From contig JAEDDH010000020.1 of NCBI GenBank assembly GCA_016293845.1, positions 6,252-70,251 on the forward strand: a stretch of 64,000 nt of DNA, in the 5' to 3' direction. The number at the start of each line of letters is the position of its first letter. Positions within the stretch are counted from its first letter, which is position 1. This document shows, piece by piece, positions 16,211 to 25,346 of the stretch. The translations under genes and the position numbers were made by a program. The stretch comes from Bacteroidales bacterium (GTDB lineage: Bacteria > Bacteroidota > Bacteroidia > Bacteroidales > UBA3824). The notes under the pieces were generated by a model. The model was not told the DNA's origin. It did not search any database and worked only from the letters and a program-made list of their open reading frames with translations.

Positions 16211-17005
16211 ACACTGATTTTGTGTGGATTATTAAGCCTGAAAAATTTTATGTCAATTGCGATGTGGTTCATTATTGCGGTCAACCTTTGTCGTTTGTGG
16301 GTTATGTTAATGATAATCTTGAAGTTAAACCTGATACTATTATAGGTTTCAATCCTGACCAAACGGGACGTCACGAGGTTACTTTTAAATGTGCTGGTTT
16401 ATCGTTTAAAACCACAATCGATAATATCGGCGTGGAATATATTTCTGATATTTCGCTGGTATTATATCTTGAGCCTGAGCATAATACAGGTTTTAATGCT
16501 GTTTACACCGACGGCACAAAAAACTTTTGAGTTTAAGGATGCTGTGGTTTTTGGTTTCGACACTATCCGCAACGATCATTCTGTTAAAAACCGCGAACAT
16601 GAGATAACTATCAAGTTTGGCAACCGTGAGCAAAAATGGCTTGTGGCTGTGGCATTTTTTAATTCGTTGGTTTTTTCAAAAATGCTCTACCGTAGCGACA
16701 GCAGTCAAACTTTTAATATTGCGTATTACGATGGACACGAAGGTGTATTGTCGTCAAAGCTTTTTGGCAATTTCAACAAGTTTGCAGCTCCTTTGCAGCC
16801 CAATGTCTATGGTTTTACTCTGACTACCACTTTTAAGGGTTTTACCCAAAGTGCCGAAAGCAAATCTGCTCGTTTTACTGCTGCACAAAAACAGCTTATT
16901 AAGTCGGCTTTTGAAAACGGCTCAAAGATTTTTATTGAAGACGTACATGGGCAGACTGTTTATGGACAGACTATCAACTTCGGAAGTTTAGAAATTCAAT
17001 TTTAA
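16132..17005 (+). pseudogene. Frameshifted gene with a GldM-C-terminus-like end
   Basis: Two overlapping frames make one plausible protein. The first encodes VVPNEGEPFWQQFMKYHTDF up to NTGFNAVYTDGTK. One base shift at the A-run near 16519-16526 then gives TFEFKDAVVFGFDTIRNDHS and onward to the stop at 17005. The last 45 residues (FTAAQKQLIKSAFENGSKIF, IEDVHGQTVYG) recall the C-terminus of GldM/PorM of the gliding/type IX secretion machinery, but the resemblance is modest. No clean start codon is present because the upstream part merges with the relic before it. Confidence 0.5.
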
Positions 17006-17097
17006 CTTGCTTTTTTTTGATTTTTTTCAAAATAAATGCTCACATATTGAAATTTTCTGTATCTTTGGCAAATAAACTATACATTAGAATTTTAGAT

Positions 17098-17532
17098 ATG
17101 TCATACACATACAAATACCCTATGCCCTCGGTTACTGCCGACATTATTGTGTTGCGCAAAGTGGGCGTGTCGTCGCAAATTTTACTTATTAAACGCCGCA
17201 AAGACCCTTTTAAAGATTGTTGGGCATTCCCCGGCGGATTTACCGAAGAGGGCGAAACCCTTGAACAGTCAGCCTCGCGCGAACTTATGGAAGAAACCGG
17301 TATCGACTGCCAGTTTCTATCTCAGTTTAAGGCATTTGGCGATCCGGGTCGCGACCCTCGAGGACGCACCGTTACTATAGTGTTTTACGTTTATGTAGAC
17401 GAGGACACCGAATTTCATCCCGCCGACGATGCCAAAGAAGCCGCTTGGTTTGACTTCAACAACCTGCCCGCTCTCGCATTCGATCACGCTAAAATCCTCG
17501 AAGAGTTTATCCTTGCCAAACATACAGCATAA
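17098..17532 (+). CDS. Nudix hydrolase
   Basis: The Nudix box is complete: GGFTEEGETLEQSASRELME with ETGI (GX5EX7REUXEEXGU). The ATG at 17098 was chosen because TATCTTTG at 17060-17067 is a promoter -7 element and the upstream extension would lie across it. About 144 residues is a normal length. Many Bacteroidota homologues with YPMPSVTADIIV starts are annotated as NUDIX hydrolases, either housecleaning enzymes or NrtR-like sensors. No winged-helix domain follows here. The substrate is unknown. Confidence 0.88.
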   Translation: MSYTYKYPMPSVTADIIVLRKVGVSSQILLIKRRKDPFKDCWAFPGGFTEEGETLEQSASRELMEETGIDCQFLSQFKAFGDPGRDPRGRTVTIVFYVYVDEDTEFHPADDAKEAAWFDFNNLPALAFDHAKILEEFILAKHTA

Positions 17533-17574
17533 ATTGGCAGCAAAATTGTATATCCTTTACAAAAACGAGATACA

Positions 17575-20313
17575 ATGACGATAAAAAGGTTTATACTATT
17601 AATTGTTACATTTGCTTGTATTTGTGCCAACAATACTTACGCACAGTACGGCGAACTGTCCGACGACCAAAAGGCAAAGATTATCTACGAGATTCCACGT
17701 TCGCTTATTTGGGAAAACGACGAGGATATCCACTTTATATCTATAGGTGTGGTCAACGGTTCGCCACAGTGTTTGCGCACACTTCGCAAGGAGGCTAAAA
17801 AGGCGTATCCCGGTTCGGGCACTAAGGTGATGGTAGAGGAATATGCTTCGGTAGAAGAGGCTTACAACGCCATTCAGGTGCATTTGCTTTATGTCCCCCA
17901 AAAGCGTGACTTTGAAACCGCACTCAAACGTTTCGCCCGCCGTCCGGTGGCGCTCGCTACCGATAATTATAGCGACGCCTCAAAAATTATGATCAACCTT
18001 ATCGACGAGGTTTCAGGAAAAGTGTCGTTTAAATATAGCAGTGCCAATCTCCGAAAGGTGGCAATCAGCGTTGACGAAAGTCTTACCAAAAACCTCCACG
18101 GTGAGGATACTTCTGCCGACGATCTTGTAAAAGAGGCAGTTAAGGAAACCAACGCAAAACTTACCCAGGTTCAAAACCAACTCAACAGCAAAAACAAGGA
18201 ACTTGCCGACAAACAGCGCCAACTTACTCAAAAAGAGAAGGAAATCGCAGAAAAAGAGCAGACTATCCAAACCCAAAACAAAAATATCGCCGAGCAGAAA
18301 AAGGCTATCGACGAACAAACCCGCCGTATCAACGAGCAAAAAGCCGAAATGAGCGTTTTGCAGGCGCAGCAAGATGAAACCCGCCGCGAACTCGAACAGG
18401 CCGCTGCCGAACTCCAATCCAAAACCGAGGAGATGGCAAAAATTGAGGCAGAACTCCGTCCTATGCAAGAAAAACTTGCTGAGCAGCAGCGTATTGCCCA
18501 AGAACAGCAAGAGCGTCTCGACAAGGTGGACGAGGAGATTGCCGAAAAGGAGAGCGCACTCACCGAGTTGTCGTATAAATACAACTTTGTAAACCACATC
18601 CTTATGATTTCGCTTGTGGCTTTGGCAATATTCGTTGTGATGGCGTTTTTCATCTTCTTCCTCTACCGTGTAAAACGTCGCGACAATAAGAAACTTGCCG
18701 AGCAGAATATCAAAATCGAACAACAGAAAGAGGAGTTGGCAAAACTCTCTATTGTGGCAGATAAAACCGACAGTGCGGTGATGATTCTCGACCCCGAAGG
18801 TAATTTTGAATGGATAAATCACGGATTTACACGTCTTTACGGTTACAATATCGATACTCTTAAAGAAAACGCTGGCAGCAATATCCGTCAGGCTTCTAAA
18901 AACGAAAAGATTGACGAAATTATCGACAACTGTATCCGCACCAAGTCGGCTATGCTTTATGAAAACGAAGTTACCACTGCCGACGGTGAGGAAAAATGGG
19001 CGCAAACATCTATCACTCCCGTGGCCGACAAAAATGGTAATGTGTCGAAACTTATTCTTATCGACTCTGACATCACGGCTTTGAAAAAGGCTCACGAAGA
19101 AATCCGTCAACAGCGCGACGAGATTGAGGCACAGAAAGAAAAACTTGAATCTGTAAACAAAGAACTCGAAAAACTCTCGCTTGTGGCTTCTAAAACCGAC
19201 AACTCTGTTATCATTGCCTCTGCCGACGGCGAAATTGAGTGGGTTAACGACGGTTTCAAGCGTATGACAGGATACACTTACGACGAATACCGCGAAAAAT
19301 TTGGTTCCAACCTTCTTGAAAAAAACACCGACGTGGATGTGCTTTCAAGTATCGAAACCAACTTAATAGAAAAGAAATCAACACTTTATACCACCAAGTC
19401 GCAAAACTCACAAGGCGGCGAACTTTGGATTCAAACCAACCTTACGCCGATTTTCGATTCGCAAGATAATCTTTACAAAATTGTGGCTATCGATTCTGAT
19501 ATTACCCAAATCAAAAAGGCCGAGGAAGAGATTGCTGCTCAGAAAGATAAGATTGTAGAGAGTATCCGTTATGCGCAAAAGATTCAGCAGGCTGTAATGC
19601 CGCCGGTGGAATATTTCGACAAATATCTGCCCGAACACTTTATATTATTAAAACCAAAAGATATTGTTTCGGGCGACTTCTATTGGGGTTCGCACGTGGG
19701 CTCAAAATTTGTATTCACCGCTGCCGACTGTACGGGTCACGGCGTTCCGGGTGCGTTTATGAGCCTTCTCGGTATTGCATTCCTCAACGAAATCACAGGT
19801 CGTATGGACGAGTCAACCGTTACCGCAGGCGAAATCCTTACGCAACTTCGCTCAAATGTTATGACCTACCTGCGTCAGTCGGGCAAGGAAGACGAGCAGA
19901 AAGACGGTATGGATATGGCTCTCTGCGTTTACGACCGCAAAAACGACAAACTTCAATATGCCGGTGCGCACAATCCCCTTGTGCTTATCCGCAACAACGA
20001 GTTGCAGCAATACGAGGCTGATGAAATGCCTATCGGATACTATCAAAATCAAACCGACTTTTTCTCCAATCACGAGATTGATGTTCTCCCCGGCGATGTA
20101 ATTTATATGTTTTCAGATGGTTATCCCGATCAGTTTGGTATGGTCAACGGTCGCAAAAAGAAGTATATGATCAAGCGTTTCCGCGATTATCTGCTTCAAA
20201 TACACAACGAACCGCTCGCCACACAAAAACAGATGCTCGACGACAACCTTACTCAATGGCGCGGCAATATCAAGCAGTTAGACGATGTGTCGGTAATAGG
20301 AGTGAGGTTTTAA
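17575..20313 (+). CDS. Membrane-bound YfiR-like / coiled-coil / double-PAS / PP2C (SpoIIE-type) phosphatase
   Basis: Signal peptide at residues 1-23 (ends TYAQ). A periplasmic YfiR/DUF4154-like part covers about 40-175, a long Gln/Glu/Lys coiled coil about 181-335, and one transmembrane helix about 340-362. PAS domains lie at about 388-505 and 535-655, and a SpoIIE-type phosphatase from about 664 to the end. The phosphatase keeps its metal-binding motifs: KPKDIVSGDFYWG, ADCTGHGVPGAFMS, DGMDMALCVYD and FSDGYPDQFG. It should sense an envelope signal and dephosphorylate a cytosolic partner, perhaps an anti-anti-sigma protein. No partner gene is next to it. It lies 42 nt after the Nudix gene, so the two may be co-transcribed. 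Confidence 0.85.
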   Translation: MTIKRFILLIVTFACICANNTYAQYGELSDDQKAKIIYEIPRSLIWENDEDIHFISIGVVNGSPQCLRTLRKEAKKAYPGSGTKVMVEEYASVEEAYNAIQVHLLYVPQKRDFETALKRFARRPVALATDNYSDASKIMINLIDEVSGKVSFKYSSANLRKVAISVDESLTKNLHGEDTSADDLVKEAVKETNAKLTQVQNQLNSKNKELADKQRQLTQKEKEIAEKEQTIQTQNKNIAEQKKAIDEQTRRINEQKAEMSVLQAQQDETRRELEQAAAELQSKTEEMAKIEAELRPMQEKLAEQQRIAQEQQERLDKVDEEIAEKESALTELSYKYNFVNHILMISLVALAIFVVMAFFIFFLYRVKRRDNKKLAEQNIKIEQQKEELAKLSIVADKTDSAVMILDPEGNFEWINHGFTRLYGYNIDTLKENAGSNIRQASKNEKIDEIIDNCIRTKSAMLYENEVTTADGEEKWAQTSITPVADKNGNVSKLILIDSDITALKKAHEEIRQQRDEIEAQKEKLESVNKELEKLSLVASKTDNSVIIASADGEIEWVNDGFKRMTGYTYDEYREKFGSNLLEKNTDVDVLSSIETNLIEKKSTLYTTKSQNSQGGELWIQTNLTPIFDSQDNLYKIVAIDSDITQIKKAEEEIAAQKDKIVESIRYAQKIQQAVMPPVEYFDKYLPEHFILLKPKDIVSGDFYWGSHVGSKFVFTAADCTGHGVPGAFMSLLGIAFLNEITGRMDESTVTAGEILTQLRSNVMTYLRQSGKEDEQKDGMDMALCVYDRKNDKLQYAGAHNPLVLIRNNELQQYEADEMPIGYYQNQTDFFSNHEIDVLPGDVIYMFSDGYPDQFGMVNGRKKKYMIKRFRDYLLQIHNEPLATQKQMLDDNLTQWRGNIKQLDDVSVIGVRF

Positions 20314-20356
20314 ATCTCACACTTTGCGAGCATTTTTTGAACTAAAAAACTTATAA

Positions 20357-20512
20357 ATTATTATACTACTTTTTATTGGCGTACACCAAAACGGTTATAA
20401 ACTTTACAGCGTGTTCAAAACCAAAAACGAGGTTTCGGTATCTATCACCACCAAAGGCGTGCTTTGGAGTCGGGCAAAGATTTTCCCGAAGACAGCATGC
20501 CCCTACGGCTGA
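20357..20512 (+). pseudogene. Possible gene remnant without start codon
   Basis: An open frame reads FIGVHQNGYKLYSVFKTKNE then VSVSITTKGVLWSRAKIF and stops at 20512. The composition looks coding, but there is no start and no family is recognised. It sits in a run of decayed genes. Confidence 0.25.
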
Positions 20513-20546
20513 TATGTTTAAATAAACATATTTTATTATCATAATT

Positions 20547-21504
20547 ATGAAAAAATCATTTTTATTAATTCCCGCCATTGCCTTGTTATCCTGCGGCGTA
20601 AATTCTAATAGTACAGACAGTGTGCACACCGTCTCTACCGACACTGACACCACTCTTGCCCAGTCGGAACCCGTTGACCAAACTTTACCTTTGCCCGATG
20701 CTGTGGGCAAGTTTATCAATTCTCTGCCAAAATCGCCCGACAAGCCATTCTACCTTTTTTTAAACAATGGCTCCAATGACGAATGGGTATATGACGACGA
20801 TCATTATTATATATATCCAATCAAAAGCGGCGGACATGCCATAATTCGCCAATATTGTGAATTTTTCGAAGAAGGCAAACCGCAATATCCTATATTCCAT
20901 ATATTTACAAAGACGGTGAGGCAAAACCTGCAAGCCGCATTATGCCAATTCCCGATATTATTTTTTTTTCAACAACGACAAATTGAAGGGTCACGAATCT
21001 GACATCAAATTGTATTCCGGCGATAAGGTTGATTCTATCCAATGCAAAGAGGTCTACTCTTATGAAGTTGATGAAAAACCTGAAATTATGGGTCTATTTG
21101 CCAATTCTGCCGCAAGTATTTTTTATAAATTTACCGAGAGAGGGCACGGCGTTCTCTACCCAACCGACACTGATGTGAAAGACTTTGATCCTAAATCCAT
21201 TGCCTCTATGCGCAATTATTCCGACAACCTCGAAAGCAACTTAGTGCGTTCGTATTACCCTAAGTATGAGTTTAGTTTTGTAGAAAAATGGGAAAAGGAA
21301 AAACGCGACGACCAAGGCCGCTTGACCTATTCTGAATATACCATTGAGGACGATTTAACCGACAGGTACAAAATCAATTATACATACGGCGATGGCATTG
21401 TCACCCAAAAAGTCACCCTTAATCGAACCGCCGAGACCGCCGAGTTTGAAGGCGACAGGGTGAATAGTACAGACAAATACACCATCACCGAAAGATATAA
21501 ATAG
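20547..21504 (+). pseudogene. Lipoprotein gene broken by two frameshifts
   Basis: The start MKKSFLLIPAIALLSCGVNS carries a lipobox (ALLSC). The frame holds to PQYPIFHI, then a 2-nt excess near 20900 ('atat') shifts it. The next segment IYKDGEAKPASRIMPIPDI lies in another frame. A second shift occurs in the T-run near 20960-20969, after which FNNDKLKGHESDIKLYSGDK continues to the stop. The joined product would be about 320 residues of unknown function. Both breaks sit in low-complexity runs, so base-calling error is possible. Confidence 0.6.
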
Positions 21505-21538
21505 AACGGATATTCATACTGAATAATTTTTTAACACT

Positions 21539-21905
21539 ATGGCAGTATCAAAAAAAATAGTAGACCTTACACGCCTTGCGCTTCAAGACCGCGTGCTAAC
21601 CTACACTGAGCGGCAGACTATCGTTAAATTGCGCAACTGCCCCTCGTGCGGTGGACAGATTTCGCTTATATCTGACCAATGCCTCTATTGCGGCACTTTT
21701 TTGAACCAACAGCCCGAAAATGTTTACAGTATGGATGTTGTAGGCGAGGAGGCGGAACTCCGAGTCCAAGCAATACCTCTCGCAATTTGGCGGCACTATC
21801 CGTAAGGCGGCACGCAGACGCGTTGTTGTAGGTCTTTATCTCGCTTTGTTTGTGTTAATTGTGCTGCTTCTGCCTTTTGTTCCTTTATTGTGTATACTTT
21901 TTTAA
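21539..21905 (+). pseudogene. Zinc-ribbon membrane protein gene, frameshifted
   Basis: The first frame encodes a two-CxxC zinc ribbon (LRNCPSCGGQISLISDQC with LYCG) and then goes wrong near 21750. The adjacent frame supplies NSESKQYLSQFGGTIRKAAR and a transmembrane segment VVVGLYLALFVLIVLLLPFV ending at 21905. Read together it is a normal zinc-ribbon plus TM-anchor protein of about 120 residues. One base shift breaks it. Confidence 0.55.
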
Positions 21906-21915
21906 TACTGTTGTT

Positions 21916-22317
21916 ATGGAATCAAACGATAATAATGATGTAAAAATCAATAAGACTTCGTGTCAGAAAGAGATGAAAAATACTGAATGGTCGCTTGCTT
22001 GGCGTCAAACACCTTATCCTCAAACAGTGGGAGAGTGTTTCTGCCGAACTCTTTGGCAATATGTGTTTTATCTTGCTGTTTTTTGTTGGTTTCTCGCCTA
22101 TGTTTGGATTCATAGCGGGTCGATGTTTGGCCTTGCAACGTATGTTTCTTTTATGACTATCCTTTTTCTCGGCAGGTCGATGGGTCTTAGGCAAGAAGAA
22201 AAAAAAGAACAATCTTTGATGCGCAAACCGCCCGATATCAATGTGCAAATCAGTAGGTTGGAGGCTTTTGCCGATTTCCCCGACATCAAAGTTCATATTT
22301 CTAATATAAATTCTTGA
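21916..22317 (+). CDS. Hypothetical two-TM membrane protein
   Basis: From ATG 21916 the protein has about 133 residues. A polar N-terminus is followed by two hydrophobic helices (YVFYLAVFCWFLAYVWI; TYVSFMTILFLG) and a cytosolic tail with a repeated VQISRLEAFADFP/KVHISNI pattern. The preceding stop is 10 nt upstream and gluQ starts 2 nt after this gene's stop, so it is probably part of an operon with both. Function unknown. Confidence 0.6.
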   Translation: MESNDNNDVKINKTSCQKEMKNTEWSLAWRQTPYPQTVGECFCRTLWQYVFYLAVFCWFLAYVWIHSGSMFGLATYVSFMTILFLGRSMGLRQEEKKEQSLMRKPPDINVQISRLEAFADFPDIKVHISNINS

Positions 22318-22319
22318 AT

Positions 22320-23195
22320 ATGGTCATCGGAAGATTTGCCCCGTCACCATCGGGACGTATGCATTTGGGAAACGTCTATGCCGCACTTATGTCGTGGCTT
22401 TATGCTCGTGCTCAGGGTGGACGTTGGCTTATTCGTATCGAAGACCTCGATGCTGTGCGTTGCCCTCGCCAATATGCCGACGAAATTATCGACGACCTAC
22501 GTTGGCTTGGTCTCGAATCTGATGGTGAAATTCTCTATCAGTCAGAACGTGCTGATATTTACTTAGATGCATTCAATCAATTAAAGGCGCAGGGGTTGGT
22601 TTACGACTGTTTTTGCAGTCGTGCCGACCTTAGGGCTTCTTCTGCGCCACATTCGTCGGACGGTACTCCAATTTATCCGGGCACTTGCCGACTGCTTTCG
22701 CCTGAGCAAAAGGCAGAATTATTGCAAACTCGTCATCCATCGCAGCGGGTGCATTTGCCCGATGAGGTTTCGGAATTTATCGACCTGACTTACGGCGTTC
22801 AGCGGTGTAATCTCTTGAAAGATTGTGGCGATTTTGTAGTTCGCCGTGCCGACGGTGTGTTTGCCTATCAGTTGGCAGTAACGGTTGATGATGCCCTTTC
22901 GGGTGTAACAGAAGTGGTGCGTGGTTGCGACCTTATGCCGAGTGCGCACCTTCAAATTTTTCTTTACAACAAGTTGGGTTTCAATGTTCCCGTCTTTCGC
23001 CATCTGCCGCTGCTCACCGCTCCCGACGGCCGCCGCCTCTCCAAACGCGACGACGATACCAATATGGACTATCTCCGCAGCCATTACACCCCACAGCAAC
23101 TTTTAGGTGTGATAATGCACGCCGCCAATTTATGTCCCGAAGGCGAGGAGTTGAGTTTGGAGCAATGTTTAAAACTGATTCATTTAAAAATTTAA
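22320..23195 (+). CDS. gluQ: Glutamyl-Q tRNA(Asp) synthetase
   Basis: The protein is a class I synthetase catalytic core without an anticodon-binding domain: RFAPSPSGRMHLGN (HIGH motif), IRIEDLD, and LSKRDDDT as the KMSKS equivalent. Zinc ligands appear as CFC...YPGTC. These are diagnostic for GluQ-RS, which attaches glutamate to queuosine at position 34 of tRNA(Asp). ATG 22320 was chosen because it starts MVIGRFAPSPSG. About 291 residues is the expected size. Confidence 0.93.
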   Translation: MVIGRFAPSPSGRMHLGNVYAALMSWLYARAQGGRWLIRIEDLDAVRCPRQYADEIIDDLRWLGLESDGEILYQSERADIYLDAFNQLKAQGLVYDCFCSRADLRASSAPHSSDGTPIYPGTCRLLSPEQKAELLQTRHPSQRVHLPDEVSEFIDLTYGVQRCNLLKDCGDFVVRRADGVFAYQLAVTVDDALSGVTEVVRGCDLMPSAHLQIFLYNKLGFNVPVFRHLPLLTAPDGRRLSKRDDDTNMDYLRSHYTPQQLLGVIMHAANLCPEGEELSLEQCLKLIHLKI

Positions 23196-23206
23196 ATATT
23201 ATAATT

Positions 23207-24112
23207 ATGAAAAAACTTATTCCAACAATTGCCGCAGTTGCGCTTATGGCGTGCAACGGCGCTCAACACAATCAAAACCAATCATCGCAAGATTCTAATC
23301 CTTCCGCAGAGACGTCCGTTAGTGCGCCTCAGCCAACACCGCACCAGCCTGTTTTTGTGCTCTCAGACCAATTTGGCTCTAAATTTCTTCTTCAATCACA
23401 ATTTCAAGATGGCGCAAATCCTACTGCCGACGATTCGTTAAAATGTTATAAGTATGCTATTTACAATGGCAAACCTTTTCCTGTAACGTTTAAGGGCGTA
23501 CAGTTAGAAAACGAAGAAAAAAACACCTCCCGCGATACTTACCGCAATTTCGACAACCTTCCGGGATGGATTTACACTATGAACAATGGCAAATTGCTCG
23601 AAAACCCAAAAGACGAATGGGATGGTATTTGGGATGCCCCTTTGCTTGTAGATAGTTGCTTTGTAGCTGAAAATCAAATTCTTCCTTTTCAAGAAAAATC
23701 GGTGGTAACACCTGCAATGAAAACTGCCTTAGAGAAAAAATTCTCTCGCAAAATTCAATCCTTGCCATCATCGTCGTCGTTTGGCAATAATGGTGAATAT
23801 CAAATGGTTAACGTTCAATTTAAGAACAAAGGTACTGAGGCTCTCGGCGTGTCGGCATTGTTTTTAAATGGTGAAATATTGGCAGTTAAAGAGTTTCCTG
23901 CCGAATGGAACGAAGAATCTGTTTGGCGCGTAGACGATATGGGCGAATTTCGTGGTCTTTATGTAGATTTGGCTACTGTAAACAACAATGTTTTAATTAT
24001 TTACACCGCCAACTCAGGTGCCGAAGGTTGTGATTACGACCAATATATAATAAAAGATAGCGCCTTTTTTCAAGGCACCATCAATGCAAGTTTTTATCAA
24101 GCACCCGAATAG
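23207..24112 (+). CDS. Hypothetical lipoprotein
   Basis: MKKLIPTIAAVALMACNGAQ contains a lipobox (ALMAC) followed by a Ser/Gln/Pro-rich linker. The remaining 250 residues (SDQFGSKFLLQSQFQDGANP; WIYTMNNGKLLENP) resemble no family I know. The gene starts 11 nt after gluQ and was called from ATG 23207 rather than the longer frame overlapping gluQ. Confidence 0.7.
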   Translation: MKKLIPTIAAVALMACNGAQHNQNQSSQDSNPSAETSVSAPQPTPHQPVFVLSDQFGSKFLLQSQFQDGANPTADDSLKCYKYAIYNGKPFPVTFKGVQLENEEKNTSRDTYRNFDNLPGWIYTMNNGKLLENPKDEWDGIWDAPLLVDSCFVAENQILPFQEKSVVTPAMKTALEKKFSRKIQSLPSSSSFGNNGEYQMVNVQFKNKGTEALGVSALFLNGEILAVKEFPAEWNEESVWRVDDMGEFRGLYVDLATVNNNVLIIYTANSGAEGCDYDQYIIKDSAFFQGTINASFYQAPE

Positions 24113-24113
24113 A

Positions 24114-24851
24114 TTATTTTTCTACCGAAGAGGGAAGGTATCCCTCGCTTAGGGCTTCCATATTCTTTAATATGCTAACGTTGAGAGTTTCAACGTCGGA
24201 TAGGTGAACCTTTGAATTGTCGTCAACGGGGTGATACCAACTCATTTTTGAAAAATGTGCGGTAAGGTCGGCAGAAGCACATTTGTATCCGTGACGGGCG
24301 TAAATCTCGTTGCGCATGATACGAATTTGCTTTTTGGTGTAGTACATAGCGTTTTTTTCCATTACGATGTCGCCTTTGAGTAGCGGCCAACGACCTTGAT
24401 TTTTTTCTTGGTCGATGGTGAGTTTTACCCAAAGTTTTGCGGGTTCGTATTCAAATTCGCCATCGTCGGTATTGGAGGTGTAAAGGTTGAATCCGTAATT
24501 GTCATCGTTGGTAACCTCTACAAGTGAGTGCGAGAAAGTTCCTTTTTCGTTTTGGCAGTAGAGAACGCGCACAGTGCCGCGACGGTCGCATTTGTAGGTA
24601 ACAATCTTGATTTTGTTCATTCCGTTGGCATTTTCTGGGTCTTTGGCTTCAAAAACACCTGTGGATACACGTTTTACATACATTGTAGAGCCTTCGTGTG
24701 CAAATCCAAGATCAAAACGGAGATTTGTGCCATCGTCTTCTGAACAATAAACGGTCATTTCGCCAGTTGTCCATCGAGTGTCTTTCATCTTTTGGGCATA
24801 AAGTCCCATTGTAAGTACTGTATGTAACAATTAAAGTGATATTTTTTTCAT
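24114..24851 (-). pseudogene. Secreted YARHG-domain protein with a nonsense codon in its signal peptide
   Basis: The C-terminal region has the YARHG hallmark: IMRNEIYARHGYKCASADLT followed by HFSKMSWYHPVDD. Upstream of the longest uninterrupted frame (start TTG at 24830) the same frame reads M-K-K-I-S-L-stop from ATG 24851, then LLHTVLTMGLYAQKM. Together they make a normal signal peptide with one TAA (24833-24831) as codon 7. Without that stop the product would be about 245 residues and exported. As it stands, translation could only start inside the signal peptide. YARHG domains are extracellular modules of unknown role. Confidence 0.7.
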
Positions 24852-24909
24852 TTTTTTATAAATTAATAATTTGACGTTAATCTTGCATTTTGCCGCAAAA
24901 ATTATACCG

Positions 24910-25346
24910 ATGAATTTTTATATTTCTTATCTTGCTTACATCTATAAAGATGGCAAACTTACGCCCAAAAACGACATTCTGCCTCTACCTAAATTTGAGG
25001 ATTTTGTCAACAGCGACGAACTTATTGCCTCGCCCCTCAAAGCGCAATTTGAAAAAGAGTGTAAACAAAGGACGATTATTCTTACCGACTGATTTCGGAT
25101 CGACGAATCAAAGTTGGCGCAATATCTCAGGATGATTTTTGTCCATATTTTTGCCTGATAGAAACCCGCTATCCCGATGGCACTAATGCTTTCGACCGTA
25201 TTTATATTAGCGGCGGAATTTTTTATAAGTATTTGGATAACAATAAAAAAGAACTACAGCTTACTTCCGAAGTTCTTCATCGCGAGCAAAAATCAATCAG
25301 TCATCTATTATTTATAGCCAAAAATAACGAGAGCAAAGCAAAATAG
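24910..25346 (+). pseudogene. Frameshifted small gene
   Basis: ATG 24910 gives MNFYISYLAYIYKDGKLTPK up to ...QRTIILTD-stop. One frame over, the sequence continues VGAISQDDFCPYFCLIETRY and PDGTNAFDRIYISGGIFYKY to a TAG at 25344, directly before rmuC's stop. The joined 145-residue product is not recognised. The break is near 25085-25105. Confidence 0.45.

Noticed and set aside
18013..19110. Long open frame on the minus strand inside the PAS/PP2C gene
   Set aside because: It is the reverse shadow of a GC-structured coding gene with coiled-coil repeats. It has no promoter and its composition is that of an antisense frame.
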